Shown here: positions 8,705-17,533 of the stretch, in pieces
Layout of the letters: every line of letters starts with the position of its first letter
How positions within the stretch are numbered: position 1 is the first letter of the stretch
Source of the DNA: Planctomycetaceae bacterium
GTDB lineage: Bacteria; Planctomycetota; Planctomycetia; Pirellulales; Pirellulaceae
Reading direction: 5' to 3'
Assembly (NCBI GenBank): GCA_002723275.1
Contig: PBNZ01000026.1
Location: forward strand, 1-64,000
Length of the DNA stretch: 64,000 nucleotides
Translations under genes and position numbers: made by a program
The notes under the pieces: generated by a model
What the model was told of the DNA's origin: nothing
Seen by the model: the letters and a program-made list of their open reading frames with translations, nothing else
Database searches by the model: none

Positions 8705-9118
8705 ATGCCAGTTATCAAGTTTGTCAAAGAAAAGAAAGAGATCGAAGTTTCCCACGGGGCGAACTTGCGGACGGAGGCGGTCAAAGCTGGTATTAACCTG
8801 AACTGCGTTGTCAATGGAGTCAGCGACGGAATCGATAACTTCACCAAATCCGTTTCCAAATTCGTTAATTGCCGCGGTTTTGGGCTCTGTGGTACCTGCC
8901 GAGTGAATATCACAGAAGGCATGGAGAATACCAACGGGGTGACGATGCGCGAACGGATGAAATTCAAGTATTTTCCCTTCCCCGATCCGTTACCTTGCTT
9001 GGCCTATTTGGGTCACGAAGACACGATGCGGTTGGCGTGTATGACCAAGGTCGAGGGTGACGTCGTGGTGGAGACAAGTCCTGAAATCAACATGTTCGGT
9101 GAGAACTTCTTCAGCTAA
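8705..9118 (+). CDS. 2Fe-2S ferredoxin
   Basis: A 137-residue plant/adrenodoxin-like ferredoxin. Candidate cluster ligands are Cys56, Cys62 and Cys65 (NCRGFGLCGTC) and Cys112 (RLACM). The distance from the third to the fourth cysteine (46 residues) is longer than usual because of an insertion around residues 75-95. It would carry one electron in the cytoplasm; the partner is unknown. AGGAAG precedes the ATG. The P-II gene starts three bases after its stop, so the two are very likely one operon. Confidence 0.9.
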   Translation: MPVIKFVKEKKEIEVSHGANLRTEAVKAGINLNCVVNGVSDGIDNFTKSVSKFVNCRGFGLCGTCRVNITEGMENTNGVTMRERMKFKYFPFPDPLPCLAYLGHEDTMRLACMTKVEGDVVVETSPEINMFGENFFS

Positions 9119-9121
9119 GTC

Positions 9122-9439
9122 GTGAAACAAGTCATCGCCATCGTGAAGCCGTTCCTGGCTGAGAAAGTGCTCGAGGGACTCAAGCGAGCCCCTCTTGAAG
9201 CCCTTTCCGTTCGCGAGGTGAAAGGTTTTGGACGGCAAAAAAGCTACCTCGATCAATACGACGATAGTGAATTCGCACAGGCGTTTTTACCGAAGGTTGA
9301 GATCACAATGTGGGTGGATGAAGCTCGTGTCAACGAAATCGTCCGCAAGATCATGCAGATCGCTCGTACCGGACGTATTGGGGATGGTAAGGTCTTCGTG
9401 CTGCCCGCGGAATCTTACGAGCGGGTGATCGACATCTAA
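9122..9439 (+). CDS. P-II family nitrogen regulatory protein with Phe at position 51
   Basis: A 105-residue P-II protein starting at GTG, three bases after the ferredoxin stop. It has the conserved VKGFGRQK core and the C-terminal GDGKVFVLP loop that bind ATP/ADP and 2-oxoglutarate. The T-loop reads DDSEFAQAF where GlnB/GlnK have a uridylylated Tyr51; here residue 51 is Phe, so classical uridylylation is not possible. Trimer formation and effector binding should remain. The convergent neighbour is glnE, a known P-II target in proteobacteria, which fits a role in nitrogen control. The C-terminus is about seven residues shorter than E. coli GlnB. Confidence 0.92.
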   Translation: MKQVIAIVKPFLAEKVLEGLKRAPLEALSVREVKGFGRQKSYLDQYDDSEFAQAFLPKVEITMWVDEARVNEIVRKIMQIARTGRIGDGKVFVLPAESYERVIDI

Positions 9440-9455
9440 CGCGTTTGTCCCAGCT

Positions 9456-12400
9456 TTATTTCGTGCTGTTTCTTTTGCGCGATTTTTTTTCGCCGGACGC
9501 TTTGAAGATACGATTGAAACTGGCACGGTTTTCTTGGCCGTAATCTCGGCACTGTTGCTCCAGGGCATGACCGCTGGTCGCTCCGAAAAGATAGGCGAGC
9601 TTATCGAGTTCGTGCGGATCTTCTGGCAGATCATGCCGAGCTGTCGTGTTCATCAAACGCAGTCGCGCCTCAACGCTTCGCAGGAAGCGATAGGATTTGC
9701 GGAGAAAGGTGGCTGTCTCGGACGCGAGGTGACCAGCCGTTTCGAGTTGTTCAAGAGCTTCGATCGTGCCTGGCACCAGCACCGCCGGTGATTCCTCGGA
9801 GTGCTTCATTTGCAGCATTTGTGCAATGAATTCAATGTCAACAATTCCACCCGAACTTCGCTTCAGATTGCGTGGCGATGCATCTTCTTCCATCCGCTCA
9901 CGCATTTGGAAAATTTCGTCTGCAAATTTTGGCTGCCAACTTGGCTGGGTGATGATTTGACGCACTAATCTCAGCGTTGCCTCACGACTCTCTTGGCTGC
10001 CGTAAAGGGGCCGGGCTCGACAGAGTGCCTGTCGTTCCCACAGCTGACCTCGCCCTTCATCAAAGTAACGCTGGAAGGCATCAAGCGAGACTGCCAAAGC
10101 TCCGCTATTGCCGCTAGGACGGAGTCGCGTGTCCAGCTCATAGAGACGACCGAAGGCGCCGAGGTGGTTGACTCGTTTTGTGATCTGCTGAGCCAGTTGG
10201 CTGAAGAAATGCTGATTGGATGTACTGCGGCCACGACCCTGTGCGGTACGTGTTGATCCTTCGCCTTCGTATAGGAAAACCACATCGAGATCGCTGTGAT
10301 AATTGGGTTCTCGACCCCCGATCTTCCCCATCCCCAAAATGATAAGGCTGCAGGGACGGTCTTGTTCCGAATACCAGGGTTCACCAAATCTTGCCTTGAG
10401 GCTCGAGTATTCCGCATCCACAATCTGTTGTAAGCAGACTTCGGCCACGTCCGCCAAAAAAGCAGTCGTCGTTCGGATATCTTCTTTGCTGAGAATATCC
10501 CGCACACCGGCGTTCAAGTGTTGAGCATTCTTGAAGCTATGCAGAATAGGCTCGATGTCCTCGGCGTTTCGACAACGGTCCACCAGGTCCTGCCTGAGTG
10601 TTTCCACGTTTGCTAACTTGTTCATGATCAGCGAATCCATCAGCTCGTCGAGCATACCAGGATTGCTCGTCAAGATTGCCGACAGATAGGGAGCTGTGGC
10701 ACACAAGCGGACGTACAGCTGAAGGCAGGGCAGGTTGGAGCTGAATAGCTCCCAGAGCACTCCCTTGCCGCCCAGCGAATCGCTAACTTGACACAGATTC
10801 ACCAAGGCTAAATCGGGGTCGGGCGTCGCACCAACCTCTTTGAGAAGCGTAGGAGCGATAGATGCCAGAAAGTGTCGGCAACGCCGCGTCGAAAGGAACC
10901 GGATTCGTTCTGAACCTAAGGTGACGAGATTGTTGTAAGCCGCCGGCACGTCTTGGAATCCGTACGGACTCAAGGTTGTCGCAATGAACTCCGGAGTTGG
11001 TTCCGGATCGAGAACCAGATCGACCTCCGGCTCCGTTTCCGATTCGTCGGCAAAGGCATCGTGGAGCAAGTGATCCAGGATTTTTCGGTTCGTTTCCGTG
11101 CAACGACGATAATCCTCTTTGAATCGCTTCAACGCTTCGCTATCTGTCGGAGCATATCTCATCCGGATCGCGAGTTTTCGAAGCTCGTCGTCCGATTCGG
11201 GCATCGTGTGCGTTTGCACATCGAGCATGATCTGGAGGAGATGTTCTAGCTTTCGCAGGAACGCATAATTCAGATCCAGTAAATTGCCTTCCTCCAAGGT
11301 GAGGCATTCGACCTGTGCAAGTTGGGCGATTGCCTCCAGCGTGTTGCTCGTGCGGAGTTGTGGAAGGTCTCCTCCATTCAGAAGTTGCAAAAACTGGATG
11401 ACGAATTCTATATCTCGGATGCCACCTCGCCCCGTTTTGACATTCCGTTCGTCGGTACCCTTTTGTTGAGTTCGGTGTTCGATGCGCCGTTTGAGTGCTT
11501 TGACTCCGGTGATATCTGCCAGGTTCAGATAACGCCGATAGATCCACGGTTCCATGGCATCGAGGAATTCCGCTCCGAGTGCCAGGTCGCCCGCAATCGG
11601 CCTCGCCTTGACGAATGCCTGTCGTTCCCAGGTTCGTCCCATCACGTCGTAATAGCGCAGAGCAGAATCCAGACGGTTAACTAACGGCCCCCGATTGCCC
11701 TCCGGACGTAGTCTCAAGTCCACGCGATAAACCGAGCCAAGCTCGGTAACTTCTGTCAACAGTTTGCAAAAGCCTTGCGCCAAGCGATCAAAGTATTGCT
11801 CGCACGAGACTTGTTTGGGACCATCCGTCTTCCCACCCCCGTCATAAATGAAAATGAGATCAATGTCACTGGAGTAGTTCAGTTCGACGCCGCCCAGCTT
11901 CCCCATGGCGATTACGACGAAGCGAGCTGGATTGCCACTTTGATCTCGTGGTACACCCCATTTTGCATTCAATTCTGTGGTGGCAAACGAGAGTGCCGAC
12001 TCGCAAAGGGCATCTGCCAGATAAGAAATCTGTTGAGTCACGATCGACAGACGTTGTTGACGTACCAAGTCGCCGTAAGCAATCCGCAAAGTTTCCCGTC
12101 GTTTATGTCTCCGCAGAGCAGCCAGTACCATACGACGGCTATGTAAGCCTGCGACTTCCGTTTTCAATTCGTCAACGAGATGTTGCCGTGCGACAGGCCG
12201 ACCTTCCGTAATGCGCACCAGTTCGAAAGCTTCTGGATCGTTGACAAGAACGTTACCCAGGAATTGACTGCAGGCGAACAGTTGCAGCAAGGTTGGCAAA
12301 GATGCTTCGTCTTGCTCGAAAAGCGTGAGCAGCGAAAGCGGGCTACGCGAAGCCGAAATGAATCTTTCCAACGTGTTGAGTGCCAGATCTGGATCACTGT

Positions 12401-12584
12401 TGGTTGGGAGAATGTCTGGCAAACGCGAGCAGATCTGGCGCAATAGACTCAGGCTTGGATCGGCATCTGCAATCTTACAAAGGTTTGCATGGGCTCGATC
12501 CGGATGGACGATACCGATAGCGTTCAGCCACTTGGCGGCTTTGGCGGGGTTTTCCAGAAAGGGCGAGAGTTGTTCTACATCCAT
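9456..12584 (-). CDS. glnE: Bifunctional glutamine synthetase adenylyltransferase/deadenylase
   Basis: This 1042-residue protein has two nucleotidyltransferase domains, each with the signature G-K-[LI]-G-G followed by S-D-[IL]-D: GKLGG at 228-232 with Asp240/Asp242, and GKIGG near residue 750 with SDLDV. This is the GlnE arrangement in which one half removes and the other adds AMP on glutamine synthetase. Length slightly exceeds the usual 950 residues. It converges with the P-II gene (17 bp apart), placing regulator and target together. Cytoplasmic; no frameshift seen. Confidence 0.96.
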   Translation of the reverse strand: MDVEQLSPFLENPAKAAKWLNAIGIVHPDRAHANLCKIADADPSLSLLRQICSRLPDILPTNSDPDLALNTLERFISASRSPLSLLTLFEQDEASLPTLLQLFACSQFLGNVLVNDPEAFELVRITEGRPVARQHLVDELKTEVAGLHSRRMVLAALRRHKRRETLRIAYGDLVRQQRLSIVTQQISYLADALCESALSFATTELNAKWGVPRDQSGNPARFVVIAMGKLGGVELNYSSDIDLIFIYDGGGKTDGPKQVSCEQYFDRLAQGFCKLLTEVTELGSVYRVDLRLRPEGNRGPLVNRLDSALRYYDVMGRTWERQAFVKARPIAGDLALGAEFLDAMEPWIYRRYLNLADITGVKALKRRIEHRTQQKGTDERNVKTGRGGIRDIEFVIQFLQLLNGGDLPQLRTSNTLEAIAQLAQVECLTLEEGNLLDLNYAFLRKLEHLLQIMLDVQTHTMPESDDELRKLAIRMRYAPTDSEALKRFKEDYRRCTETNRKILDHLLHDAFADESETEPEVDLVLDPEPTPEFIATTLSPYGFQDVPAAYNNLVTLGSERIRFLSTRRCRHFLASIAPTLLKEVGATPDPDLALVNLCQVSDSLGGKGVLWELFSSNLPCLQLYVRLCATAPYLSAILTSNPGMLDELMDSLIMNKLANVETLRQDLVDRCRNAEDIEPILHSFKNAQHLNAGVRDILSKEDIRTTTAFLADVAEVCLQQIVDAEYSSLKARFGEPWYSEQDRPCSLIILGMGKIGGREPNYHSDLDVVFLYEGEGSTRTAQGRGRSTSNQHFFSQLAQQITKRVNHLGAFGRLYELDTRLRPSGNSGALAVSLDAFQRYFDEGRGQLWERQALCRARPLYGSQESREATLRLVRQIITQPSWQPKFADEIFQMRERMEEDASPRNLKRSSGGIVDIEFIAQMLQMKHSEESPAVLVPGTIEALEQLETAGHLASETATFLRKSYRFLRSVEARLRLMNTTARHDLPEDPHELDKLAYLFGATSGHALEQQCRDYGQENRASFNRIFKASGEKKSRKRNSTK

Positions 12585-12767
12585 TGGGTGGCTCGGACGG
12601 TGATTTTCAATGACATAAACCGAAGATCAATGAATCCTGCGAATACCGCCTTTACTCCCGCAGGCCGCCTTTGCGGCAGCTCCACGGACTGTAGTGTAAC
12701 CTGTGGAATCTGCCAGTTTGTCACGCACGCGTTGAAGAGCTTCGAAACATTTCTCTTCGATTGGCCG

Positions 12768-13049
12768 TTAGCTTACCTGGACGCCTTTCCAGAATGCCAC
12801 ACGTCCTCGAATTGATTCTGCCTCTGCTTTCGGCTCCGGATAATACCAAGCCGCATCCGCATTGGTCTCTCCGTTTACGATCACGTGATAATACTTCGCT
12901 GTTCCTTTCCAATGGCAGACTGAACTCGTCTCGCTTCTATCGAAGTGCTCGCCAACTAAGGACTCGGGTGGAAAGTAATGATTGCCTTCGACGACGACCG
13001 TCTCCTCGGAATCTGCAATCACCACTCCATTCCAAATAGCTTTAGGCAT
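12768..13049 (-). CDS. DUF427 domain protein
   Basis: The 93-residue protein matches the DUF427 pattern: MPKAIWNGVVIADS, VEGNHYFPPESL, CHWKGTAKYYHV, then AAWYYPEP and VAFWKGVQV. The family forms a small beta-rich cytoplasmic fold of unknown role. It lies alone between glnE and miaB. Confidence 0.92.
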   Translation of the reverse strand: MPKAIWNGVVIADSEETVVVEGNHYFPPESLVGEHFDRSETSSVCHWKGTAKYYHVIVNGETNADAAWYYPEPKAEAESIRGRVAFWKGVQVS

Positions 13050-13111
13050 TGTTTGTTACGACTCCACGTGCGGAGAGATTTGAATTGTGGTTTGTTAAAT
13101 CTGAAATCGGA

Positions 13112-14533
13112 TCAGACGTTTAATGTGTAAACCTCGGGGCCGACACAGTCGGTGATGACTTGGCCGAATAGCGTGTGAGGGCTGACTTCATAAATGGTGA
13201 CCGGGAGAATCTGACCGGCTTGACGACGATTGCCTTCGAACACCACAATGCGGTCGCAATGCGTCCGGCCCATCATCTGTACGACGTTAGTTTCTTGCGG
13301 ACTTTCTTCTGCCGCCTTGCTCGGCCCTTCGACCAGCACGTTTACCTCACGGCCGACAAATCCACGGTTCTCTTCTTCACTGATCCTGTTTTGGATCTGC
13401 AGCAGGTGATTGTTCCGGGCTTTCTTGACACTTAAGGGAACATCGTCCGCAAGGTGTTCGGCGCCCTTAGTGCCAGGACGTTCGCTGTATTTGAAGATGA
13501 AACTGTTTTTAAATCGACATTCTTCCACCAACTCGATCGTCTGTTCGAAGTCTTCATCCGTTTCACCACAGAATCCAACAATGAAATCACTGGAAAGGGC
13601 TGCATTGGGAACGGTTTCACGAATTCGCTGCATCATCTCCCGGTAATCTTCAACGGTATAACCTCGCTTCATCCGTTCAAGGACGGAATTCGATCCGCTT
13701 TGTGCCGGCACGTGCAGATAGGGTGAGCATTTTGGCAGGTCTCGTACTGCCTCTAACAGTTCGCAACTCATGTCCTTTGGGTAGCTGGTAACGAACTTGA
13801 TTCGTTGAAGTCTCGGAACCTCATGCAGCCGGTGCAAGAGATCGGCAAGTTTCGTCGTTTTTCCTTCTTCTTGGTAGCGATAGCTGTTGACGGTCTGTCC
13901 CAGGAGCGTGATTTCCAGACAACCCTGGGCGGCCAGCTCGTATGCTTCTTGAACGATTTGAGCGGGTGGTCGCCCCTGTTCGGGGCCGCGGACCATTGGC
14001 ACGATGCAATAGGTGCAGAATTTGTTGCAACCGATTTGGATGCGAATATAGGCCTGGAATGGCGACGGTCGCATCTCCGCATCTCGCAGAGGATCGAAAC
14101 TCTCATGACTGCGTTTGATTTGAGTGGCTGATCCGTCTCGCCGACCCAGGCTTACTTCGATCTGTCGACCGTTTCCTGCTTCAACTTCGTCAATCAGATC
14201 AGGTACCTGATGCAACTGACCTGGTCCTACGATTACGTCCACGTAGGGAGCACGCTGAAAGATCAGCTTCTGATCTTTCTGAGCCATACATCCTAGCACG
14301 CCGATCACTTTTTCTGGATGTTCTTGTTTCAGCCGTCGCAGTTTTCCCAACGCACTGTAGATCTTATCTTCTGCTAGTTGTCGCACACTGCAAGTGTTGA
14401 ACAGAATGGCGGTTGCGTCATCGGGTGAACCGGTCAGTTCGTACCCTCGCTGCCGCAGGCTCGCCACCACGAGCTCACTGTCGAGCATGTTCATTTGGCA
14501 GCCAACGGTTTCGATGTATAGACGTTTGGTCAT
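13112..14533 (-). CDS. miaB: tRNA-2-methylthio-N6-dimethylallyladenosine synthase
   Basis: A radical-SAM methylthiotransferase that adds the 2-methylthio group to i6A37 of tRNAs. Cys12, Cys48 and Cys82 form the N-terminal cluster and Cys169/Cys173/Cys176 (CNKFCTYC) the radical-SAM cluster; a TRAM-like domain closes the protein. Length 473 residues is normal. The frame is open up to 14629, but the family start MTKRLYIETVGCQMN corresponds to the ATG at 14533, which I use, although I see no strong ribosome binding site. It lies downstream of def and fmt on the same strand. Confidence 0.95.
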   Translation of the reverse strand: MTKRLYIETVGCQMNMLDSELVVASLRQRGYELTGSPDDATAILFNTCSVRQLAEDKIYSALGKLRRLKQEHPEKVIGVLGCMAQKDQKLIFQRAPYVDVIVGPGQLHQVPDLIDEVEAGNGRQIEVSLGRRDGSATQIKRSHESFDPLRDAEMRPSPFQAYIRIQIGCNKFCTYCIVPMVRGPEQGRPPAQIVQEAYELAAQGCLEITLLGQTVNSYRYQEEGKTTKLADLLHRLHEVPRLQRIKFVTSYPKDMSCELLEAVRDLPKCSPYLHVPAQSGSNSVLERMKRGYTVEDYREMMQRIRETVPNAALSSDFIVGFCGETDEDFEQTIELVEECRFKNSFIFKYSERPGTKGAEHLADDVPLSVKKARNNHLLQIQNRISEEENRGFVGREVNVLVEGPSKAAEESPQETNVVQMMGRTHCDRIVVFEGNRRQAGQILPVTIYEVSPHTLFGQVITDCVGPEVYTLNV

Positions 14534-14739
14534 AGCGCAGAAAAAATCAAAGGTAATGAAAGCACCGATCACGAACCCCAATAGGCTGAACCCGAGTTGC
14601 GTAGCCTGAGACGGAATGGATGAGCCCACTCCGACGTCGTGATCCGTATCGAAACCGATATCTTACCATTTCGCCTGTGGCAACGACGAGGGGGATTTCC
14701 GTTTCCGACGGCAGTGAATTTCAAGGTTTCGTTTGCAGC

Positions 14740-15702
14740 TTAGGTCGAGCTCAACGAATCTCCCACAGAAAGTGGGTGTCCGCGAAGAAAGTCCGCTATT
14801 GCCATCGCTTTTTTTCCGGCCGGCTGGACCTCGATCAGGCGGATCGCTCCCTGTCCACAGGCGACGAGCGTCTCGTTACGATCGGTTTTCGCGATGGTTC
14901 CTGGCGGACAATCGGCTGGTGCTTTGGCGATCTCCACTTTTTGCAAGACGAGTCGCATCGGTTTCCTACCGTACTGCCATTCGGTGTAGCTTCCCGGCCA
15001 AGGTTTGAAGGCACGAACCTGGTCAAAAATCTCGGTTGCCGTTCGGCTCCATTCCACCCGTCCGTCACTCTTCTTTAGCCGCGGCGCTTTGGAGACTACC
15101 TGGCCATCCTGAAGGATGCCGATTGGTGATTCTCGATCCCAGGCTGACAGCATATCGATCGCTTGTAAAACCGCATCTCTACCCGTGTCGGCTAGTCGTG
15201 ATTCAAGGTCGACTGCATCTTCGGTCGGAGCGATCGGTGTTTCAACCTGGACCAGGCTGGGACCTGCGTCGAGTTTCGCCGTCATGTGGATCACCGTCAC
15301 TCCCGTTGTCTTATCGCCCTCGTAAATGGCCCAATTGATCGGCGCAGCACCTCGATAGCGCGGCAGCAATGACGCGTGTAAATTGATGCCACCCAGTGGC
15401 GCAGTGGTTAAGGCTTCTCGAGATAGGATCTGCCCGTAATCGCAGACAACATGCAGGTCGGCGTTCTGCTCTTTGACTGCCTCGATCGACTCGGGGGTGT
15501 TGATCGAGTCGGGCATCATGATCGATAAGCCCGCCTCCTCGGCAACGTCCCGCATCGGATTTACCGCGACCTTCACCTTGCGACGTCCGTGGAACGGTTG
15601 CGGAGGCCGTGTCACGAGTCCCAGGACCTCGTGTTCCGAACCCAGAAGAGCTCGGAATGTCGGAACGGCAAAGCCACCTGTGCCCATCATCAGTATTCGC
15701 AT
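14740..15702 (-). CDS. fmt: Methionyl-tRNA formyltransferase
   Basis: Formylates initiator Met-tRNA using 10-formyl-tetrahydrofolate. The N-terminal Rossmann part starts RILMMGTGGFAVPTF; the catalytic region has LHASLLPRYRGAAPINWAI and a Met-Thr-x-x-Leu-Asp-Ala-Gly segment; the C-terminal tRNA-binding domain follows. Start ATG 15702 is preceded by AAGGAG with about seven bases spacing, better than the upstream in-frame ATG at 15720. Length 320 residues. It is 51 bp downstream of def, the usual pairing: Def removes the formyl group that Fmt adds. Confidence 0.95.
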   Translation of the reverse strand: MRILMMGTGGFAVPTFRALLGSEHEVLGLVTRPPQPFHGRRKVKVAVNPMRDVAEEAGLSIMMPDSINTPESIEAVKEQNADLHVVCDYGQILSREALTTAPLGGINLHASLLPRYRGAAPINWAIYEGDKTTGVTVIHMTAKLDAGPSLVQVETPIAPTEDAVDLESRLADTGRDAVLQAIDMLSAWDRESPIGILQDGQVVSKAPRLKKSDGRVEWSRTATEIFDQVRAFKPWPGSYTEWQYGRKPMRLVLQKVEIAKAPADCPPGTIAKTDRNETLVACGQGAIRLIEVQPAGKKAMAIADFLRGHPLSVGDSLSST

Positions 15703-15753
15703 CAACCTCTCCTTACGCACTCACCAGGGTGACCCGCTGACAACACGTTGAGT

Positions 15754-16341
15754 TTAGCAGTAACGTTCTTCAAGATTTTTCAATCGGGTCTCGATTTCTT
15801 CCTCCGAAGGAATCTCTCCTGACCGCCGACCTGAATCGAAGGCGAGTTGGAATTCGTCAATCATTGGCTTGACGTTGATCTCATGAGTTGCGCTCAGCCG
15901 ATCGGTGAACATGATGCCATCCAAATGGTCGACTTCATGTTGAACGACGCGAGCCATCAGCCCGTCGAGTTCCACGTCGACTTCTTCACCTTGGGGCGTG
16001 TAGGCCTGGAGGCGGATTTGTTCCGGTCGGATTACGGGTGCGTAGATGCCCGGCAAACTCAGGCAACCTTCTTCGCGTTCACAGGAGCCTTTGGGCCGGC
16101 TGACGACTGGGTTGAGAAATACCAGCTCTTCTCCCTCGCCTTTCTTGGCGGCGTGATTGCAAACGAAAAGTCGTAGTGGCAGATCGACTTGATTCGCAGC
16201 AAGGCCGATTCCATTGGCCGCATACATCAGATCGAACATCTCGTCGATGATTCGGCGCAATTCCGCATCGACACGGCGAATGGGCCGAGAGCGATGGCGT
16301 AAAGTCGGATGGGGGAAATGAACGATATTCAAGTCAGACAA
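15754..16341 (-). CDS. def: Peptide deformylase
   Basis: The three family motifs are intact: GIGLAANQV (residues 44-52), EGCLSLPG (91-98, metal ligand Cys93) and QHEVDHLDG (134-142, ligands His135 and His139, catalytic Glu136). It removes the N-formyl group from nascent proteins. The 195-residue length is typical, with a slightly long helical C-terminus. First gene of the def-fmt group; its promoter should lie in the 216-bp divergent gap shared with the von Willebrand A gene. Confidence 0.96.
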   Translation of the reverse strand: MSDLNIVHFPHPTLRHRSRPIRRVDAELRRIIDEMFDLMYAANGIGLAANQVDLPLRLFVCNHAAKKGEGEELVFLNPVVSRPKGSCEREEGCLSLPGIYAPVIRPEQIRLQAYTPQGEEVDVELDGLMARVVQHEVDHLDGIMFTDRLSATHEINVKPMIDEFQLAFDSGRRSGEIPSEEEIETRLKNLEERYC

Positions 16342-16557
16342 TCTCCACGAGAGGCATGACGCTGGATGAAACGCTGAGAAAGTCGAATTATATCGGGGGC
16401 CGACCGATCAACGAGAGGGGGCCCGCAGATCGTCAAATTCGGACATTGAGGGGACGATCTGGCCGAGCTCAGAGCCGGTTTCCGTTGACCCCTTCGGTTG
16501 GCAGTTCTAAAATTAGATTCGATGTAAGTTCTTTACTTTTCGGTGCTTGGGGATTGA

Positions 16558-17532
16558 ATGGTCGCCTCAAAATTGCCTGCTCCTGCGGCGGAACTCGATC
16601 ACGCTGGCACTCCTCGGCGATTTCCGGCCTGGGGACTCTCAGTCCTGATGCATACCTGCCTGTTGCTGGCTTTCGCAGCTTTGCTTCATTTTGCCCCGAA
16701 AGCACCGGTCGGAGAAAGCGAGCGTTCGGTGGGAGTGGCTCTCGTCCGCGAAAACAATGGCGAACGAGAATATCAGACCGCCGAGGATGCACAAGAATCC
16801 CAAGCGGCTCGTGCGACAAATGATTCCCAACAGGCTCTACCGCAAGAATCTGAACTTGCCGTCGATCTGTCTGACCTGTTACCCGCCGATGTCGATTTGG
16901 CGGCGGGGGCCGGAGCTTTCGCACTGCCGGATCCTGGAGATGCCGGATCGCGCGCCGCAGCTGGAGATCGATTGAGTGGTAAGGTCAGCACCTCTGTCTT
17001 TGGAGTTTCCGGAACCGGAACCAAGTTTGCCTACGTGTTCGACCGGTCTGGCAGTATGGAAGGATATGGTGGCTTGCCATTGGCGTCCGCCAAACGTGAG
17101 CTCATTGGGAGCTTGGGGCAACTGAATGATGTCTGCCAATTTCAGGTGATCTTTTACAACGAGCGGCCCAAAATCTTTCAGCCGAATATCGGGACGCCTC
17201 GGCTGGCCTTTGGCAATGAACATTCGAAGCAGGAGGCGATTGAATTCGTTCGAGGTATCAATGCGATGGGGGGAACGCGGCATCTCAGTGCGCTTCGGCT
17301 TGCGCTGGGCCTGAGACCTGATGTCGTCTTTTTCCTTACCGATGCCGACGAGCCACGTTTGACGAGTGACGAGATGAGGCAAATTCGAGTTCTCAATAAA
17401 GGTTCAATCATCAATACCATCGAGTTTGGCTACGGCCCTCAACATCGAATGGATAACTTTCTCGTACAACTCGCGAAACAGAATGGCGGTCAACATATTT
17501 ATGTTGATGTTCGTCGTCTGCCCCGAGGATAG
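16558..17532 (+). CDS. Membrane-anchored von Willebrand factor A domain protein
   Basis: A 324-residue protein with one N-terminal membrane segment (about residues 25-45), a low-complexity acidic/Ala-rich linker (70-140) and a VWA domain from about 155. The MIDAS motif is FDRSGSM (Asp162, Ser164, Ser166), so metal-dependent ligand binding is plausible. Topology suggests a short cytoplasmic tail and an exported VWA domain, a layout reminiscent of TonB/TolA. It is the first of five same-strand genes that include ExbB/TolQ and two ExbD/TolR homologues, which suggests it is the output of that motor. The next gene starts one base after its stop. Confidence 0.88.
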   Translation: MVASKLPAPAAELDHAGTPRRFPAWGLSVLMHTCLLLAFAALLHFAPKAPVGESERSVGVALVRENNGEREYQTAEDAQESQAARATNDSQQALPQESELAVDLSDLLPADVDLAAGAGAFALPDPGDAGSRAAAGDRLSGKVSTSVFGVSGTGTKFAYVFDRSGSMEGYGGLPLASAKRELIGSLGQLNDVCQFQVIFYNERPKIFQPNIGTPRLAFGNEHSKQEAIEFVRGINAMGGTRHLSALRLALGLRPDVVFFLTDADEPRLTSDEMRQIRVLNKGSIINTIEFGYGPQHRMDNFLVQLAKQNGGQHIYVDVRRLPRG

Positions 17533-17533
17533 C

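Noticed and set aside
12640-12700. GCCGC/GCGGC hairpin near 12.66 kb as a terminator
   Set aside because: No T-run follows on either strand.
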